Positions 37,404-47,081 of a stretch of 64,000 nucleotides of DNA are shown one piece after another. The notes beneath the pieces are model-generated. The model was given only the letters and a program-made list of their open reading frames with translations. It had not been told where the DNA came from and did not search any database. The DNA is taken from positions 1-64,000 of the forward strand of contig NZ_FZMR01000010.1 of NCBI RefSeq assembly GCF_900198405.1, in the 5' to 3' direction. The first letter of the stretch is position 1, and the number at the start of each line of letters is the position of its first letter. The DNA comes from Helicobacter cetorum. Its GTDB lineage: Bacteria > Campylobacterota > Campylobacteria > Campylobacterales > Helicobacteraceae. Position numbers and translations under genes: made by a program.

Positions 37404-40400
37404 ATGAAAGCCTTAAAAAAATTAAATAATATTTATAAATGTTTATTAAATCAAAGTTTTATCTCTGTCTTAGCGTTGCTAGGTTTTTTTGAGAATAAAT
37501 TGGTGGCGCAAAGCTATGATTTAGGAAAAAATAGCGACATTGTTAGTTGGATGAATGCTAATAACTATCAAACAGGCAGTGGGAGTATAAGCACTCTTTA
37601 TAATTGGGGAAGTTACTATTGCTTTGGTTATTATTGTGGAACAAGTGGAACTTTAATCGGCGATAAAGGCGTTAACTATACGCTTAATGGCTTCACTTAT
37701 GCGGGCGGTAATATAACCTTTAATTTGGAACAATCTAGTATTTCTTTAAGTAATGATGATTTTTATAGCTATTATAGCAGTCAAGTTAATAACGCTATTA
37801 ACGCTCAATCCATCAACCTTAACAACTCTCTAACAATAGGCAAAGGTGGCGGTTATACAACCTTAAATCTAAACAGCTCTAATATCAACGCTAATAATGC
37901 CAATATCCAAGTAGCCAATAACTCTAGCCTTACTTTTAATGGCAACACTACTTTAACCAACTCCCAATTAACAAATAATAGCACTTCACACATTGATTTT
38001 AAAGACCAAGCAACTTTCAATGACACGACTTTTAATAGTGGGGTGTATAATTTTAGTAGTGGCAATATAGCCTTTAATGGCGATACTTTCAATCAAGGCA
38101 TCTCTTTTAGTTTTGGCTCTAATGATATTAAATTTTCTAACACAAACACCTTAAATTCAAAAACGCCTTTTAAGAACCTTAAGGGGAATGTATCCTTTAG
38201 CTCTAACGCTGTTTTTAACATCAATCAAACGCTTTCTAAAAATCAATTTTATGACATTCTTCATACAAATGGGACAATCAACTATGGCAATAACTCCAAT
38301 TCTTTATGGGATTTGATTGATTATCAAGGTCAAAAGGCTATTAGCGATAAAAGTTTAGGCAATGGCGTTTATGATGTAGTTTATGATATTAACAACCAAG
38401 ATGAAACCATTCAAGAGACTTTTTCGCAAAATTCTATTAAAACCAAGTTTTTAGGGGTTACTAAAAAACCCACACCAATGCCAAAACCAACGCCCATTGC
38501 CCCAACCCCAAAAGTATTATCTCAATCTGTTTGGAATGGCGTCTATAACCTTACTAATCAAACTCATTCACAAAAAGGCATTTACTATATTGACCCTAAT
38601 GCCCCCAATCAAAGCGGGCAGAGCGGAAACACTCTAACTACTTATAGCTTAGGTGGTGGGAGCTTTAATGTCAATGCCAACAATGGCACTTTGGTTATAG
38701 GAAATAATCAAGCAACTACGAGCAAAACTCAAGGCACCATTCGTTTTGGAGGGACAGGGTTGCAAGGTGGCTTAACGGGTAAAATTACAGGTTCTTTTAG
38801 CGCTCAAAACATCTTTTTTACCAATCATTTAGTAACGGGCAATAGCTTTAATACAGGAGGTTCAGCTAATCTCAGCTTTAAGGCGAGCGAAAACCTTACA
38901 CTTAATCAAGCCACCATCACAAATGGCTATGTGGGATTATATTCTTCTTCTGAAACTTTTAGTTCCAACCAAGCACTCCAAATTCTCAATTCTTCTTTTA
39001 GCGATGATAGTGGCGGAGGCTTTAACTTTAAAGCTAATACCCTAAACATTAGCCAAACAAACTCTTTCACTCTCAAAGATGGCGGACAAATCAGCTTTAG
39101 CGCTAATGCGCTCAATTTCTCTGGGACTAACTCGTTTAATTATAGCGATGGCGGAACTTTAAATTTCACAAGCAACGCCAATGATTTAAACATACTAGGG
39201 ACTAACAGCTTTAATTTCACTAATGGAGGCACAATCAATTTTAAAAGCGCTAAAAGTTTGAATTTTAGCCCTAAGACGAGCTTTAATTTTCAAAATGCTA
39301 GTGGGACTTTGAATTTGCAATCTAATGCTCTTTCTAACATACAAATCCAAAGTATTAATGCTAGTAATGGTATTAACATTCATTCTCAAGGCAATAATCT
39401 TAGCGTAAGTCAAGGCACTATCAGCGCTCAAAACAACTCTATCCAAATCACAGCTAAAAATTTTATTGATAAGGGGAGCATTAATTCTAACGCTCAAACT
39501 ACCTTTAATACTAATGCAACTATTAGCAACCTTTCTTTAGGCGCTAACGCCACTTTGCAAGCCAATAATCTTAATATCTTACAATCTATGTCATTACAAA
39601 GCAACCAAGATATTCAAGGTAATTTCACTCTCTCTAGTGGGGCTAATCTCTCGCTTAGCAACAACGCTACTTTAAGCACTAATAAGCAAGCTAATATCTA
39701 TGCCTCTTCCAATAAGGCCTTTTTAAACTTTAATCTCAACGCTAATAACACCACTTACACGCTTTTAAACGCCAAGCAAGGCATCAACTACTTTTTAAAT
39801 GGCGCTAATGTTATGTCTAATCTCAAAGACTATTTAAAACTCTATACGCTCATAGATTTTAACAACCACCACTTAACATGGACTGATGGCAAGCTTACTT
39901 ATGATAATAAAAGCGTTCAAATTTTAGATAATGGACTGATTGTGCGTTTTACTAATTCTCAAAATGAAACGATGGAATTAAGTCTAGGCTACAATCAAAT
40001 CCGTGTGGCTATCGGTAATGCTAGTTTGACTTCTAACGCTCCTAATATCTCGCAATACATTAAAGAAATCATGGGTCAAAAAGCCCTAGATAGTATTAAA
40101 TCTTTAGGAGGTAATCAAGGGTTAAGTTGGCTTAATCAGCTTATTGTAGAGGCTCATAGCCCTCTTTTTGCTCCCTCTTATCTCAAAACCACTAGCGTGC
40201 AAGCCTTAGAAAAAATCCTTAGAGACTTAGACAACGCTTTAGAACAAATCTCTAACACTTCTTTAAAATCCCAAGCCACCCAAGATTTGCAAACTAATAC
40301 TTACATTGACCAAATGAATCGTTTAGTCAAGCTCTCTGATTTTAACGCTAGAGTGCCTTTTGAATTTGATGAAAGCATTGAGCGTTATAAAAACGAACGC

Positions 40401-41282
40401 TTAGCAAGCTCTTCTAATCAAAATATTTTGTCTCTTATCGCTTATAAACCTCCTAAAAAATACCGCTATAATCTTTGGGCAAGCGCTATTGGTGGGGTTA
40501 GCTTGATTCCTCAAGGCTCAGGCACTCTTTATGGAATGAATATCGGTGCAGATAGCTTGTTTAAAGACACTATTTTAGGGGGTTATATTGCTTATGCGTA
40601 TAGCAGTTTTAGAGGGAGTTTAACGCATAATAATGGTAATAATGTGAGCGTAGGGCTTTATGCAAGGAAATTTTTCAAACGCCAAGAATTAACTTTTAGA
40701 ATCAATGAAACTTATGGGGGGAATAACGCCCAATTATTTTCTAACAACCGCATTCTCTCTGCCTTAAACCAACAATATGATTACAACACTTACACCACTC
40801 AAATTGCAAGCAATTATGGCTATGATTTTTTATTGAAAAACCGCTCCATTGTTATTAAACCTCAAGTAGGATTGACTTATTATTACATTGGCGTGGGCCA
40901 ACTGCTAGGCAAGAAACTTGACCCCCTTTATGAGCAGTTTAAAATTAGTGCTGACCCCGCTAACAAACAAGTTTTAGATTTAGAGCTTGCGTTAGAAACA
41001 CGCCATTACTATGGAAAAAATTCTTATTATTTTGTTATTGCTGGGGTTAGTAGGGATTTATTCTTGCATTCTTTGGGCGATAAGGTCGTGCGTTTTGTAG
41101 GGGAAAATTCATTGAGTTATAGAAATGGACAAGCTTATGGCACTTTTGCTAATCTCACTACCGGAGGCGAAATGCGTTTGTGGCGTTCATTATATGTGAA
41201 CTTAGGTGTTGGCATGCGCTTTAATCTTAGCTATACTAACATTAGCACTATGGGTAATCTTGGTATGCGCTATATATTTTAA
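37404..41282 (+). CDS. VacA-like autotransporter outer-membrane protein
   Basis: The 1292-residue protein has a signal peptide ending near VAQ (residue 36). The passenger is rich in Asn, Ser and Thr with beta-helix repeats, then an autotransporter barrel (about 1015-1292) ending in the terminal aromatic pattern GMRYIF. A proline hinge, KPTPMPKPTPIAPTPK, near residue 358 splits the passenger. Residues about 550-650 hold five or so similar units of the type TNSFxxxxGGxxxFxSNALN. Its closest kin are likely the VacA-like proteins (ImaA, FaaA, VlpC), though those are much longer. The toxin N-terminus of true VacA is not evident. It lies at a position where H. pylori has no such gene as far as I recall. 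Confidence 0.85.
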   Translation: MKALKKLNNIYKCLLNQSFISVLALLGFFENKLVAQSYDLGKNSDIVSWMNANNYQTGSGSISTLYNWGSYYCFGYYCGTSGTLIGDKGVNYTLNGFTYAGGNITFNLEQSSISLSNDDFYSYYSSQVNNAINAQSINLNNSLTIGKGGGYTTLNLNSSNINANNANIQVANNSSLTFNGNTTLTNSQLTNNSTSHIDFKDQATFNDTTFNSGVYNFSSGNIAFNGDTFNQGISFSFGSNDIKFSNTNTLNSKTPFKNLKGNVSFSSNAVFNINQTLSKNQFYDILHTNGTINYGNNSNSLWDLIDYQGQKAISDKSLGNGVYDVVYDINNQDETIQETFSQNSIKTKFLGVTKKPTPMPKPTPIAPTPKVLSQSVWNGVYNLTNQTHSQKGIYYIDPNAPNQSGQSGNTLTTYSLGGGSFNVNANNGTLVIGNNQATTSKTQGTIRFGGTGLQGGLTGKITGSFSAQNIFFTNHLVTGNSFNTGGSANLSFKASENLTLNQATITNGYVGLYSSSETFSSNQALQILNSSFSDDSGGGFNFKANTLNISQTNSFTLKDGGQISFSANALNFSGTNSFNYSDGGTLNFTSNANDLNILGTNSFNFTNGGTINFKSAKSLNFSPKTSFNFQNASGTLNLQSNALSNIQIQSINASNGINIHSQGNNLSVSQGTISAQNNSIQITAKNFIDKGSINSNAQTTFNTNATISNLSLGANATLQANNLNILQSMSLQSNQDIQGNFTLSSGANLSLSNNATLSTNKQANIYASSNKAFLNFNLNANNTTYTLLNAKQGINYFLNGANVMSNLKDYLKLYTLIDFNNHHLTWTDGKLTYDNKSVQILDNGLIVRFTNSQNETMELSLGYNQIRVAIGNASLTSNAPNISQYIKEIMGQKALDSIKSLGGNQGLSWLNQLIVEAHSPLFAPSYLKTTSVQALEKILRDLDNALEQISNTSLKSQATQDLQTNTYIDQMNRLVKLSDFNARVPFEFDESIERYKNERLASSSNQNILSLIAYKPPKKYRYNLWASAIGGVSLIPQGSGTLYGMNIGADSLFKDTILGGYIAYAYSSFRGSLTHNNGNNVSVGLYARKFFKRQELTFRINETYGGNNAQLFSNNRILSALNQQYDYNTYTTQIASNYGYDFLLKNRSIVIKPQVGLTYYYIGVGQLLGKKLDPLYEQFKISADPANKQVLDLELALETRHYYGKNSYYFVIAGVSRDLFLHSLGDKVVRFVGENSLSYRNGQAYGTFANLTTGGEMRLWRSLYVNLGVGMRFNLSYTNISTMGNLGMRYIF

Positions 41283-41334
41283 GATTAGATATAATTAAAC
41301 TTTGAGTAAAATTTTTAGGGAGTTTTAAAGCTAA

Positions 41335-42105
41335 ATGGCAAAAATTGAATTGTTGGCGAATTACACACAAATTTCGCTAAGAAATGACCATTCCTTGCTT
41401 AAAAAAGTTTTAGCATACGCCAAAAAGCATTTTAGCCAATGCCACATGCTCTCTTCATCTTTATTGATTTTAAACGATACAGAATGCTTTAAGAAAAATT
41501 ACTTGCTTAATTGGGTCTATCACGCCCTTGAATGCGAGCATAATAAAGATATCAGCGAACACTCACTTGATGTGGTGTTACAAAAAAGCCATTTGCCTAT
41601 ACGCATTAAAATCATTAAAGAAAACGCCCTTTTAGAAAACGCTGAAATTAAAGTCTTAGCTTTTGGGGTGGAATATGTGCTGTTTATCACTGAACACCCT
41701 ATTGCCAAGCGTTTCTTATGCCAAAGGTTTGCCCCCTATATAGTCCTAGACGCCGATAACGAACTGCATACTAGAGGTAGCACGGAACGCTTTTGGGAAT
41801 TAGTGCTAACGCTCAATGAAAATAAAATCGTGCATAATGTATGCTTGCATTTTAGCCATCCTAACGGCTTTGATAATGAGAGCTATACCACTATGGCAGA
41901 GCGAAAACTGAAAGAATGCTATAAAACGCTAGGCTTTATCAAGCACGAGCATTTTGATATTGTTAAAAAACGCTATTTAGAGCTTGCTAAAACTTACCAC
42001 CCTGATTTGCATGCCCATAAAGAACAAAAAGCCTTGTATGCCAAGCGCTTTGCTATCATTCAAGAGGCATACCGCCATATCAAAACGCATCAAAAATACG
42101 CTTAA
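41335..42105 (+). CDS. Protein with C-terminal J domain
   Basis: The 256-residue protein ends in a J domain: [17 protein letters not shown] with the HPD triad near residue 223, then a helix with [12 protein letters not shown]. The first 190 residues are unassigned and have no signal peptide or membrane segment. J domains recruit DnaK-type chaperones; the client is unknown. A similar gene flanks nadD in H. pylori. It overlaps the end of nadD by 4 bases on opposite strands. Confidence 0.82.
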   Translation: MAKIELLANYTQISLRNDHSLLKKVLAYAKKHFSQCHMLSSSLLILNDTECFKKNYLLNWVYHALECEHNKDISEHSLDVVLQKSHLPIRIKIIKENALLENAEIKVLAFGVEYVLFITEHPIAKRFLCQRFAPYIVLDADNELHTRGSTERFWELVLTLNENKIVHNVCLHFSHPNGFDNESYTTMAERKLKECYKTLGFIKHEHFDIVKKRYLELAKTYHPDLHAHKEQKALYAKRFAIIQEAYRHIKTHQKYA

Positions 42106-42629
42106 AGTCTTGCTAGATTAGCCCTAATCGCACTTGATGAAATAGGCACATCAATGCCTTTTAAAGGAAAATAAAGCCCCCTAAACTCTACTTTTTCATA
42201 ACCAATTCTTTCAAAAACCACTAGCTCAACTTTTTCTAAAAGCTCTGTAGCGTTTTTCCATGAGGGCAAACTAGCTAAACAATCCGCTCCAATCACTAAA
42301 TAAAGCGTCTTTGGCTCAAAAATCTCTTGAAAATAACGCACACTTTCTATCGTTGACACAGCACGCTGTTGCTTAATCTCAAAATCGCTCAAAATAACTC
42401 TTTCAAAACCTTTTAAAGCCTTTTCTAATTGATTAAAACGAGTTTTTGCATCTAAAAAACATGGTTTTTTAAAAGGGTTTTGATAGGCTGGTAAAACAAT
42501 CAGTTGGGCTATAGGCAGTAATTCTAAAGTTTGCTCAACAATGGCTAAATGCGCTCTATGCAAGGGGTCAAAGCTCCCCCCATAGAGAGCTATCTCGCTC
42601 CCCTTAAGTTTTAAATCTATTGATTGCAA
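42102..42629 (-). CDS. nadD: Nicotinate-nucleotide adenylyltransferase
   Basis: The 175-residue enzyme attaches AMP to nicotinate mononucleotide in NAD synthesis. The nucleotidyltransferase motif [12 protein letters not shown] is at the N-terminus, [12 protein letters not shown] near 118, and the closing [10 protein letters not shown] motif near 164. It complements nadC and nadA encoded at 57-58.8 kb. It ends a two-gene unit with nikR, 3 bases apart. Confidence 0.92.
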   Translation of the reverse strand: MQSIDLKLKGSEIALYGGSFDPLHRAHLAIVEQTLELLPIAQLIVLPAYQNPFKKPCFLDAKTRFNQLEKALKGFERVILSDFEIKQQRAVSTIESVRYFQEIFEPKTLYLVIGADCLASLPSWKNATELLEKVELVVFERIGYEKVEFRGLYFPLKGIDVPISSSAIRANLARL

Positions 42630-42632
42630 AAA

Positions 42633-43079
42633 CTACTCACTAGCCTCAAAGCTAGACGCTTTGGTCAATTTGGCAAACTTTACACCCTTTAACCCCCCAA
42701 TCTCTAGTTGCAAACGCTGGATTTCACTAGAACTTCCCTTTAAAATAATCGTTTCCAAACAATTATGTGTATCCATATGAACATGAGTGGTGCATAATAC
42801 ATGGGTGTTGCTATCATGCTGAATGTCTATCATGCGCTGGTTTAACTCTCGTTGATGATGATCATAAATCACCACTAAAACAGCGATTTTATCTTCCTCG
42901 CTAGGATCGCCATCTTTCCAACTATCTTCTACTAGCTTTTCTCTAATCATATCGCGCACTAATTCTGAGCGAGATGAATAGCCGTTTTTAATAATACGAT
43001 TGTCTAATTCATCTAACAAATTCTGTTGTAAAGAAACTGAAAAACGAATCGTTGAATCTTCTTTGTAATGTGTATCCAT
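42633..43079 (-). CDS. nikR: Nickel-responsive regulator NikR
   Basis: The 148-residue repressor/activator has an N-terminal ribbon-helix-helix domain ([18 protein letters not shown]) and a C-terminal ACT-like nickel domain. The ligands His and Cys lie in the set [20 protein letters not shown]. In H. pylori it controls urease, itself and the divergent exbB-exbD-tonB genes. The same divergent arrangement is seen here, with a 474-base AT-rich gap. Confidence 0.95.
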   Translation of the reverse strand: MDTHYKEDSTIRFSVSLQQNLLDELDNRIIKNGYSSRSELVRDMIREKLVEDSWKDGDPSEEDKIAVLVVIYDHHQRELNQRMIDIQHDSNTHVLCTTHVHMDTHNCLETIILKGSSSEIQRLQLEIGGLKGVKFAKLTKASSFEASE

Positions 43080-43553
43080 AAAAGCCCCTTTCTAAGCCAA
43101 AAGCTCTTCTTTATTCTAACTAAAATCAACACTAAAAACAAATTTTATTAAAAATAAAATTTATCTCCTTAATTATGCCGATTATGCCGACCAACTCTAA
43201 TGTCTTGCTTATTACCCAATGCTTAAGACACCACTTGCATGCTACTAAATTTATATTAACTCCAACTTAATCATTTTTTAAAAACCATTTGTTTAGAATA
43301 ATCTAATAATATTTTAAGTAATACTGATTGTAGTTGTAAAATGGTAGTTTGCTTAGTTTTTAAAATTGGTTATAATTATCAAATCGGTTGTTATTGACTT
43401 GTTATTATTAAATCAATATAATAAACAACCTAGTATTTTCTATCATTATTAAAGCATTTATGCGAATATTTTGTTTCAATGCTATCCTTTGTGTTTTTGA
43501 GCATCTATGCTTTGACTATGGTCTTTAAATTTCAAAAAATAAGGAGCTTTCTT
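43080..43553. promoter_or_regulatory. nikR-exbB divergent regulatory region
   Basis: No gene is seen in these 474 bases. The region is very AT-rich. It contains an inverted repeat, TTATTAT (43402-43408) and ATAATAA (43418-43424), with a 9-base spacer, of the kind bound by NikR or Fur, although spacing does not equal the NikR consensus I recall. A 9-base unit ATTATGCCG is repeated in tandem at 43172-43189. AAGGAG at 43541-43546 sets the exbB start. Confidence 0.5.
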
Positions 43554-43994
43554 ATGGGAGAAGGTTTTTCAGTTCAATTATTGAAAGATTATGTAGATCT
43601 TTTCGTGTTTGTTGCACTTGGAATTGCAAGCTTTTTAGCGGTATGGTTTGTTATTGAGAGAATTATTTTTTATTCTAAAGTTAAGTTAAACGCCTACCAA
43701 GATATTGATGCTCTTAATATTGATTTAACTAAGAATTTGACTATTCTTTATGTGATTTATTCAAACGCACCTTATGTGGGATTATTAGGAACGGTTCTAG
43801 GAATTATGGTAACTTTCTATGATATGGGCGTTAGTGGTGGCATGGATGCTAAAACGATTATGGTCGGTCTCTCTTTGGCTTTAAAGGCGACGGCCCTAGG
43901 TCTTGCTGTAGCTATTCCTACTTTGATTGCTTATAACTGCTTGCTTAGAAAGTCTGATGTTTTGAGCGAAAAATTTAGGATTATGACAAAATGA
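43554..43994 (+). CDS. exbB: ExbB, proton-channel subunit for TonB
   Basis: The 146-residue inner-membrane protein has three membrane segments and the ExbB/MotA-type block [21 protein letters not shown], then [24 protein letters not shown]. It uses the proton gradient with ExbD to energise TonB. I start at ATG 43554 ([16 protein letters not shown]), eight bases after AAGGAG, although the frame is open 25 codons further up. The exbD gene overlaps by 4 bases. Confidence 0.93.
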   Translation: MGEGFSVQLLKDYVDLFVFVALGIASFLAVWFVIERIIFYSKVKLNAYQDIDALNIDLTKNLTILYVIYSNAPYVGLLGTVLGIMVTFYDMGVSGGMDAKTIMVGLSLALKATALGLAVAIPTLIAYNCLLRKSDVLSEKFRIMTK

Positions 43995-44380
43995 AAAGTA
44001 TCAAGCGAGGTGATGGACTCAATATTGTCCCCTTTATTGACATCATGCTAGTGCTACTAGCGATTGTGTTAAGCGTTTCTACTTTTATCGCTCAAGGCAA
44101 AATTAAAGTTAATCTTCCTAGTGCCAAAAGCGCTGAAAAATCCCAGCTAAGCGAGCAAAAAGTCATTGTTATTTCCGTAGATGAACATGATGGTCTTTTT
44201 GTAGATGATAAGCCTACAACCTTAGAGGCACTCGGAGAAATTATCAAGCAAGCTGACCCAAAAACCCTTGTGGACTTGAAGAGCGATAAAAATTCACGCT
44301 TTGAGACTTTCATTAGCATTATGGATATTTTAAAAGAGCATAACCATGAAAACTTCTCTATCTCCACACAAGCTCATTAA
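43991..44380 (+). CDS. exbD: ExbD, TonB energising subunit
   Basis: The 129-residue protein has one N-terminal membrane helix with the key aspartate ([15 protein letters not shown]) and a periplasmic domain. It pairs with ExbB. It overlaps exbB by 4 bases and the tonB start by 35 bases, a tight translational linkage. Confidence 0.94.
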   Translation: MKSIKRGDGLNIVPFIDIMLVLLAIVLSVSTFIAQGKIKVNLPSAKSAEKSQLSEQKVIVISVDEHDGLFVDDKPTTLEALGEIIKQADPKTLVDLKSDKNSRFETFISIMDILKEHNHENFSISTQAH

Positions 44381-45200
44381 GGTTTCAACCCTTTCGGGCT
44401 TTATCATCACTTTTTTACTCTATGCTGGGGGTTTAGCCTATTTTTTATTGCGCGAAGATGCCCCTATGGCTCTAGCTCAAGCTGGCACAACTAAGGTTAC
44501 AATGAGTTTAGCAAGCATTAACACCAATTCTAATGTAAAAACTAACGCTGAATCTGCTAAACCCAAAGAAGAGCCTAAAAAAGAAGACCCAAAGAAACAA
44601 GAAAAGCCAAAACCCACCCCTAAGCCTAAGCCCAAACCCAAGCCAACACCAAAACCTAAACCCACTCCAAAACCAACGCCTAAGCCTGAGCCTAAGCCCA
44701 CTCCAAAACCTGAGCCAAAAAAAGAGGAAGAACCTAAAAAAGAAGAACCCAAGAAAGAGGAGCCTAAAAAAGAAGAACCTAAAAAGGAGACCAAGGAAGA
44801 AACAGCCCCTCAAAAAACGGCTACCAAAGACCCTATAAAAGACAAGAAAAAAGAAGAGCAGTCTAACAAAACTTCTGAGGGTGCAACCTCTGAGGCTCAA
44901 GCCTATAACCCCGGTGTCAACGATGAATTTTTGATGAAGATTCAAATGGCAATTTCATCTAAAAACCGCTATCCAAGAATGGCACAAATCAGAGGGATTG
45001 AAGGTGAAGTGCTGGTGAGTTTCATTGTTAATTTAGATGGCAGTGTAACAGATATTAAAATCGTTAAAAGCAATACTAGCGAGATTTTAAACCATGCGGC
45101 TTTAGAGGCAGTTAAAAACGCTGCAAGCTTGTTTCCTAAACCTGAAGAAGCTGTGCATTTAAAAATTCCTATTGCTTACACTCTCAAAGAAGACAGCTAG
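44346..45200 (+). CDS. tonB: TonB energy transducer
   Basis: The 284-residue protein has an N-terminal membrane anchor (about residues 15-35), and a long stiff spacer of Pro-Lys and Glu-Lys repeats (about 75-165) built from KPTPKP and EEPKKEEP units. The C-terminal TonB domain has RYPRMAQIRGIEGEVLVSFIVNLDGSV near 215. It spans the periplasm to power outer-membrane uptake of iron and nickel chelates. The repeats make it prone to length change. A terminator follows. Confidence 0.95.
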   Translation: MKTSLSPHKLIKVSTLSGFIITFLLYAGGLAYFLLREDAPMALAQAGTTKVTMSLASINTNSNVKTNAESAKPKEEPKKEDPKKQEKPKPTPKPKPKPKPTPKPKPTPKPTPKPEPKPTPKPEPKKEEEPKKEEPKKEEPKKEEPKKETKEETAPQKTATKDPIKDKKKEEQSNKTSEGATSEAQAYNPGVNDEFLMKIQMAISSKNRYPRMAQIRGIEGEVLVSFIVNLDGSVTDIKIVKSNTSEILNHAALEAVKNAASLFPKPEEAVHLKIPIAYTLKEDS

Positions 45201-45209
45201 AAAAGCTTT

Positions 45210-45243
45210 TAAGAGTTGATTGCCCCAACCAACTCTTATTTTT
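45210..45243 (+). terminator. Terminator after tonB
   Basis: A nine-base stem, TAAGAGTTG (45210-45218) and CAACTCTTA (45230-45238), with an 11-base loop is followed by five T. It closes the exbB-exbD-tonB transcript. The AAAAG before the stem suggests a possible bidirectional use for the convergent gene. Confidence 0.85.
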
Positions 45244-45351
45244 AAAAGCGTTTAAATCTCATTCAAATGCCTTAAAAGACAAGCAATTTATAAAGCAATA
45301 ATAAGAAACTAGGCTTATTGATTGGCTTTCTGTAGTTTTGTGGCTACTCTT

Positions 45352-46095
45352 TTATGTTTTATTTTGTTGTTTTTCTATAAAGATGTTTAAGCACTCCACT
45401 AATAATGCAAACCCTATGCCTACATATAAATAATTCTTATTGATATGCACATGCACTCCCTCTAAAATCAGAGTTAGTCCCACAAAAAATAAAAAGACAA
45501 ACGCTAGAGTCTTCACACGATGGTATTTTTCAATAAAATCTCCAATTATCTTAGAAAAAAATAACATCACAATTACGGCTAATACTACCGCTAAAACCAT
45601 AACTTCCAAATGCTTGGCAATGCCTACTGCCGTAATCACTGAATCTAATGAAAAGACTATATCAAGGAGCATGATTTCTATTAAAGTTACAAAAAATCCT
45701 AACGCCTTAGTCTGATAACTCTCTTCACTTAAGAAAGCTTGAGACTTCAACTCCATAAGCCCTTTATACATCAAAAAAATACCCCCAACAACTAGCACAA
45801 CATCACGCCAAGAAAAGCTGATTGTAGCGATTGAAAATAAAGGCTTTTCTAAATGGCTTACCCAAAACAATGCCCCCAAAAGCATGATGCGAGTTAGCAT
45901 GGCCAAAGAAAGCCCTAAAATGCGTGCCTTATCTTGCTGATGCTTTGGCAATTTGCTAACAATCACAACTAGAAAGATAATATTATCAATCCCTAAAACA
46001 ATCTCTAAAAGCGTGAGTGTAAGGAGTGAAAGAACGCCATGCCAAGTAAGAAAAATGGCAGAAAGAGCGTCTAGCAGTGTGCCAAGATTTCCCAT
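45352..46095 (-). CDS. TerC-family integral membrane protein
   Basis: The protein of about 247 residues has seven or eight membrane helices and TerC signatures: LEIVLGIDNIIFLVVI near 33 with the metal-binding Asp/Asn, and LLDIVFSLDSVITAVGI near 140. Homologues are linked to manganese export or tellurite resistance. I prefer ATG 46095 over the upstream TTG, as it follows the corA stop by 5 bases and has AGG nearby. It has no link to the TerY-like genes of the island. Confidence 0.87.
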   Translation of the reverse strand: MGNLGTLLDALSAIFLTWHGVLSLLTLTLLEIVLGIDNIIFLVVIVSKLPKHQQDKARILGLSLAMLTRIMLLGALFWVSHLEKPLFSIATISFSWRDVVLVVGGIFLMYKGLMELKSQAFLSEESYQTKALGFFVTLIEIMLLDIVFSLDSVITAVGIAKHLEVMVLAVVLAVIVMLFFSKIIGDFIEKYHRVKTLAFVFLFFVGLTLILEGVHVHINKNYLYVGIGFALLVECLNIFIEKQQNKT

Positions 46096-46100
46096 AAAAC

Positions 46101-47060
46101 CTATAGCCAACCTTTTTTCTTAAAATAAATCACGGGTAAAATCGTAGAAATCGCCATAATAATGAGCGCAAAAAGATAGCCATACTGCCATTCTAATTCG
46201 GGCATGTATTTGAAATTCATGCCATAAACCGTTCCTATGAGAGTGGGGGGCATCATCGCCATTGTAGCAACGGTAAAGACCTTAATTATCTCGTTTTGCT
46301 CTACATTCACTTGAGAGGCAAATAAGTTTTGAATATTATCTAATGAATTGAGATTGACCGTTGCAGACTCCACTAAAGAACTAAAATCTTTCATAATGAT
46401 ATTTAAGTTATTCTTAGTGTCTTTATCCACCTTATCGCTACGCAATAATGCGGTAATAACCCTACGCTTATCAAATAAAGAATTGCGTAATGCCATATTA
46501 AATTCTTGCAAATTGGATAAACGCACTAGCACATCATCATGCGTGCATGAAGTCTTTCTAAACACAATGCTTTTTCTTAGCAAGCTTGTTTGCTTGTGAA
46601 TCCACTCTAGGTATTCCACCCCTCTTTCAAAATACGCCTCAAAAACTTTTGCAAGCACATCAAAGCCATTTTCAAATTTCTTAGGACTAGCTAAGACCTT
46701 TTTTTGAATTTCATTAAAAATTTGCAAAGTGCCATAATATACGGTAAAAAGAATGTTGTGTGCTAAAATGAAAGTGGTCGTTTCTACATGAAACATATCT
46801 CCATCATCTTGATTGACAAAAAGCGCGTTAATAGTTACACTTGAGCTGTCTTCCCAATATTTAGTTACCAAAGAAACACGCTCAGATTCATCTGCCTCAT
46901 AATCCATAGAATATTGTTGGCTCAAGGCTCTTAATTCGCTTGGAGTGGGGTTGATAAGCTCAAACCATAAGACCTCTTTTTCTTCCATATTAAAGCCATT
47001 AAAATCATTAAAGCGTTTCTTAATAACAAATTCTTGGCGTTTAAAAAACACATTTACCAT
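46101..47060 (-). CDS. corA: CorA magnesium/cobalt transporter
   Basis: The product of about 319 residues has a large cytoplasmic helical domain and two C-terminal membrane helices, joined by the signature YGMNF near 280. Start at ATG 47060 is chosen for the excellent AAGGAGAG five bases upstream; the longer frame adds only five codons. It imports Mg2+. It precedes the TerC-family gene on the same strand. Confidence 0.95.
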   Translation of the reverse strand: MVNVFFKRQEFVIKKRFNDFNGFNMEEKEVLWFELINPTPSELRALSQQYSMDYEADESERVSLVTKYWEDSSSVTINALFVNQDDGDMFHVETTTFILAHNILFTVYYGTLQIFNEIQKKVLASPKKFENGFDVLAKVFEAYFERGVEYLEWIHKQTSLLRKSIVFRKTSCTHDDVLVRLSNLQEFNMALRNSLFDKRRVITALLRSDKVDKDTKNNLNIIMKDFSSLVESATVNLNSLDNIQNLFASQVNVEQNEIIKVFTVATMAMMPPTLIGTVYGMNFKYMPELEWQYGYLFALIIMAISTILPVIYFKKKGWL

Positions 47061-47081
47061 ATACTCTCCTTGCAAAAAAGG

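Noticed and set aside
44477..44945. Two long minus-strand frames rich in Gly/Phe
   Set aside because: They mirror the repeats of the tonB spacer and have no start signals.
45352..46095. TerC-family gene as part of the TerY-linked system
   Set aside because: It is 25 kb away, sits in the conserved Helicobacter order after corA, and shares only the Ter name.
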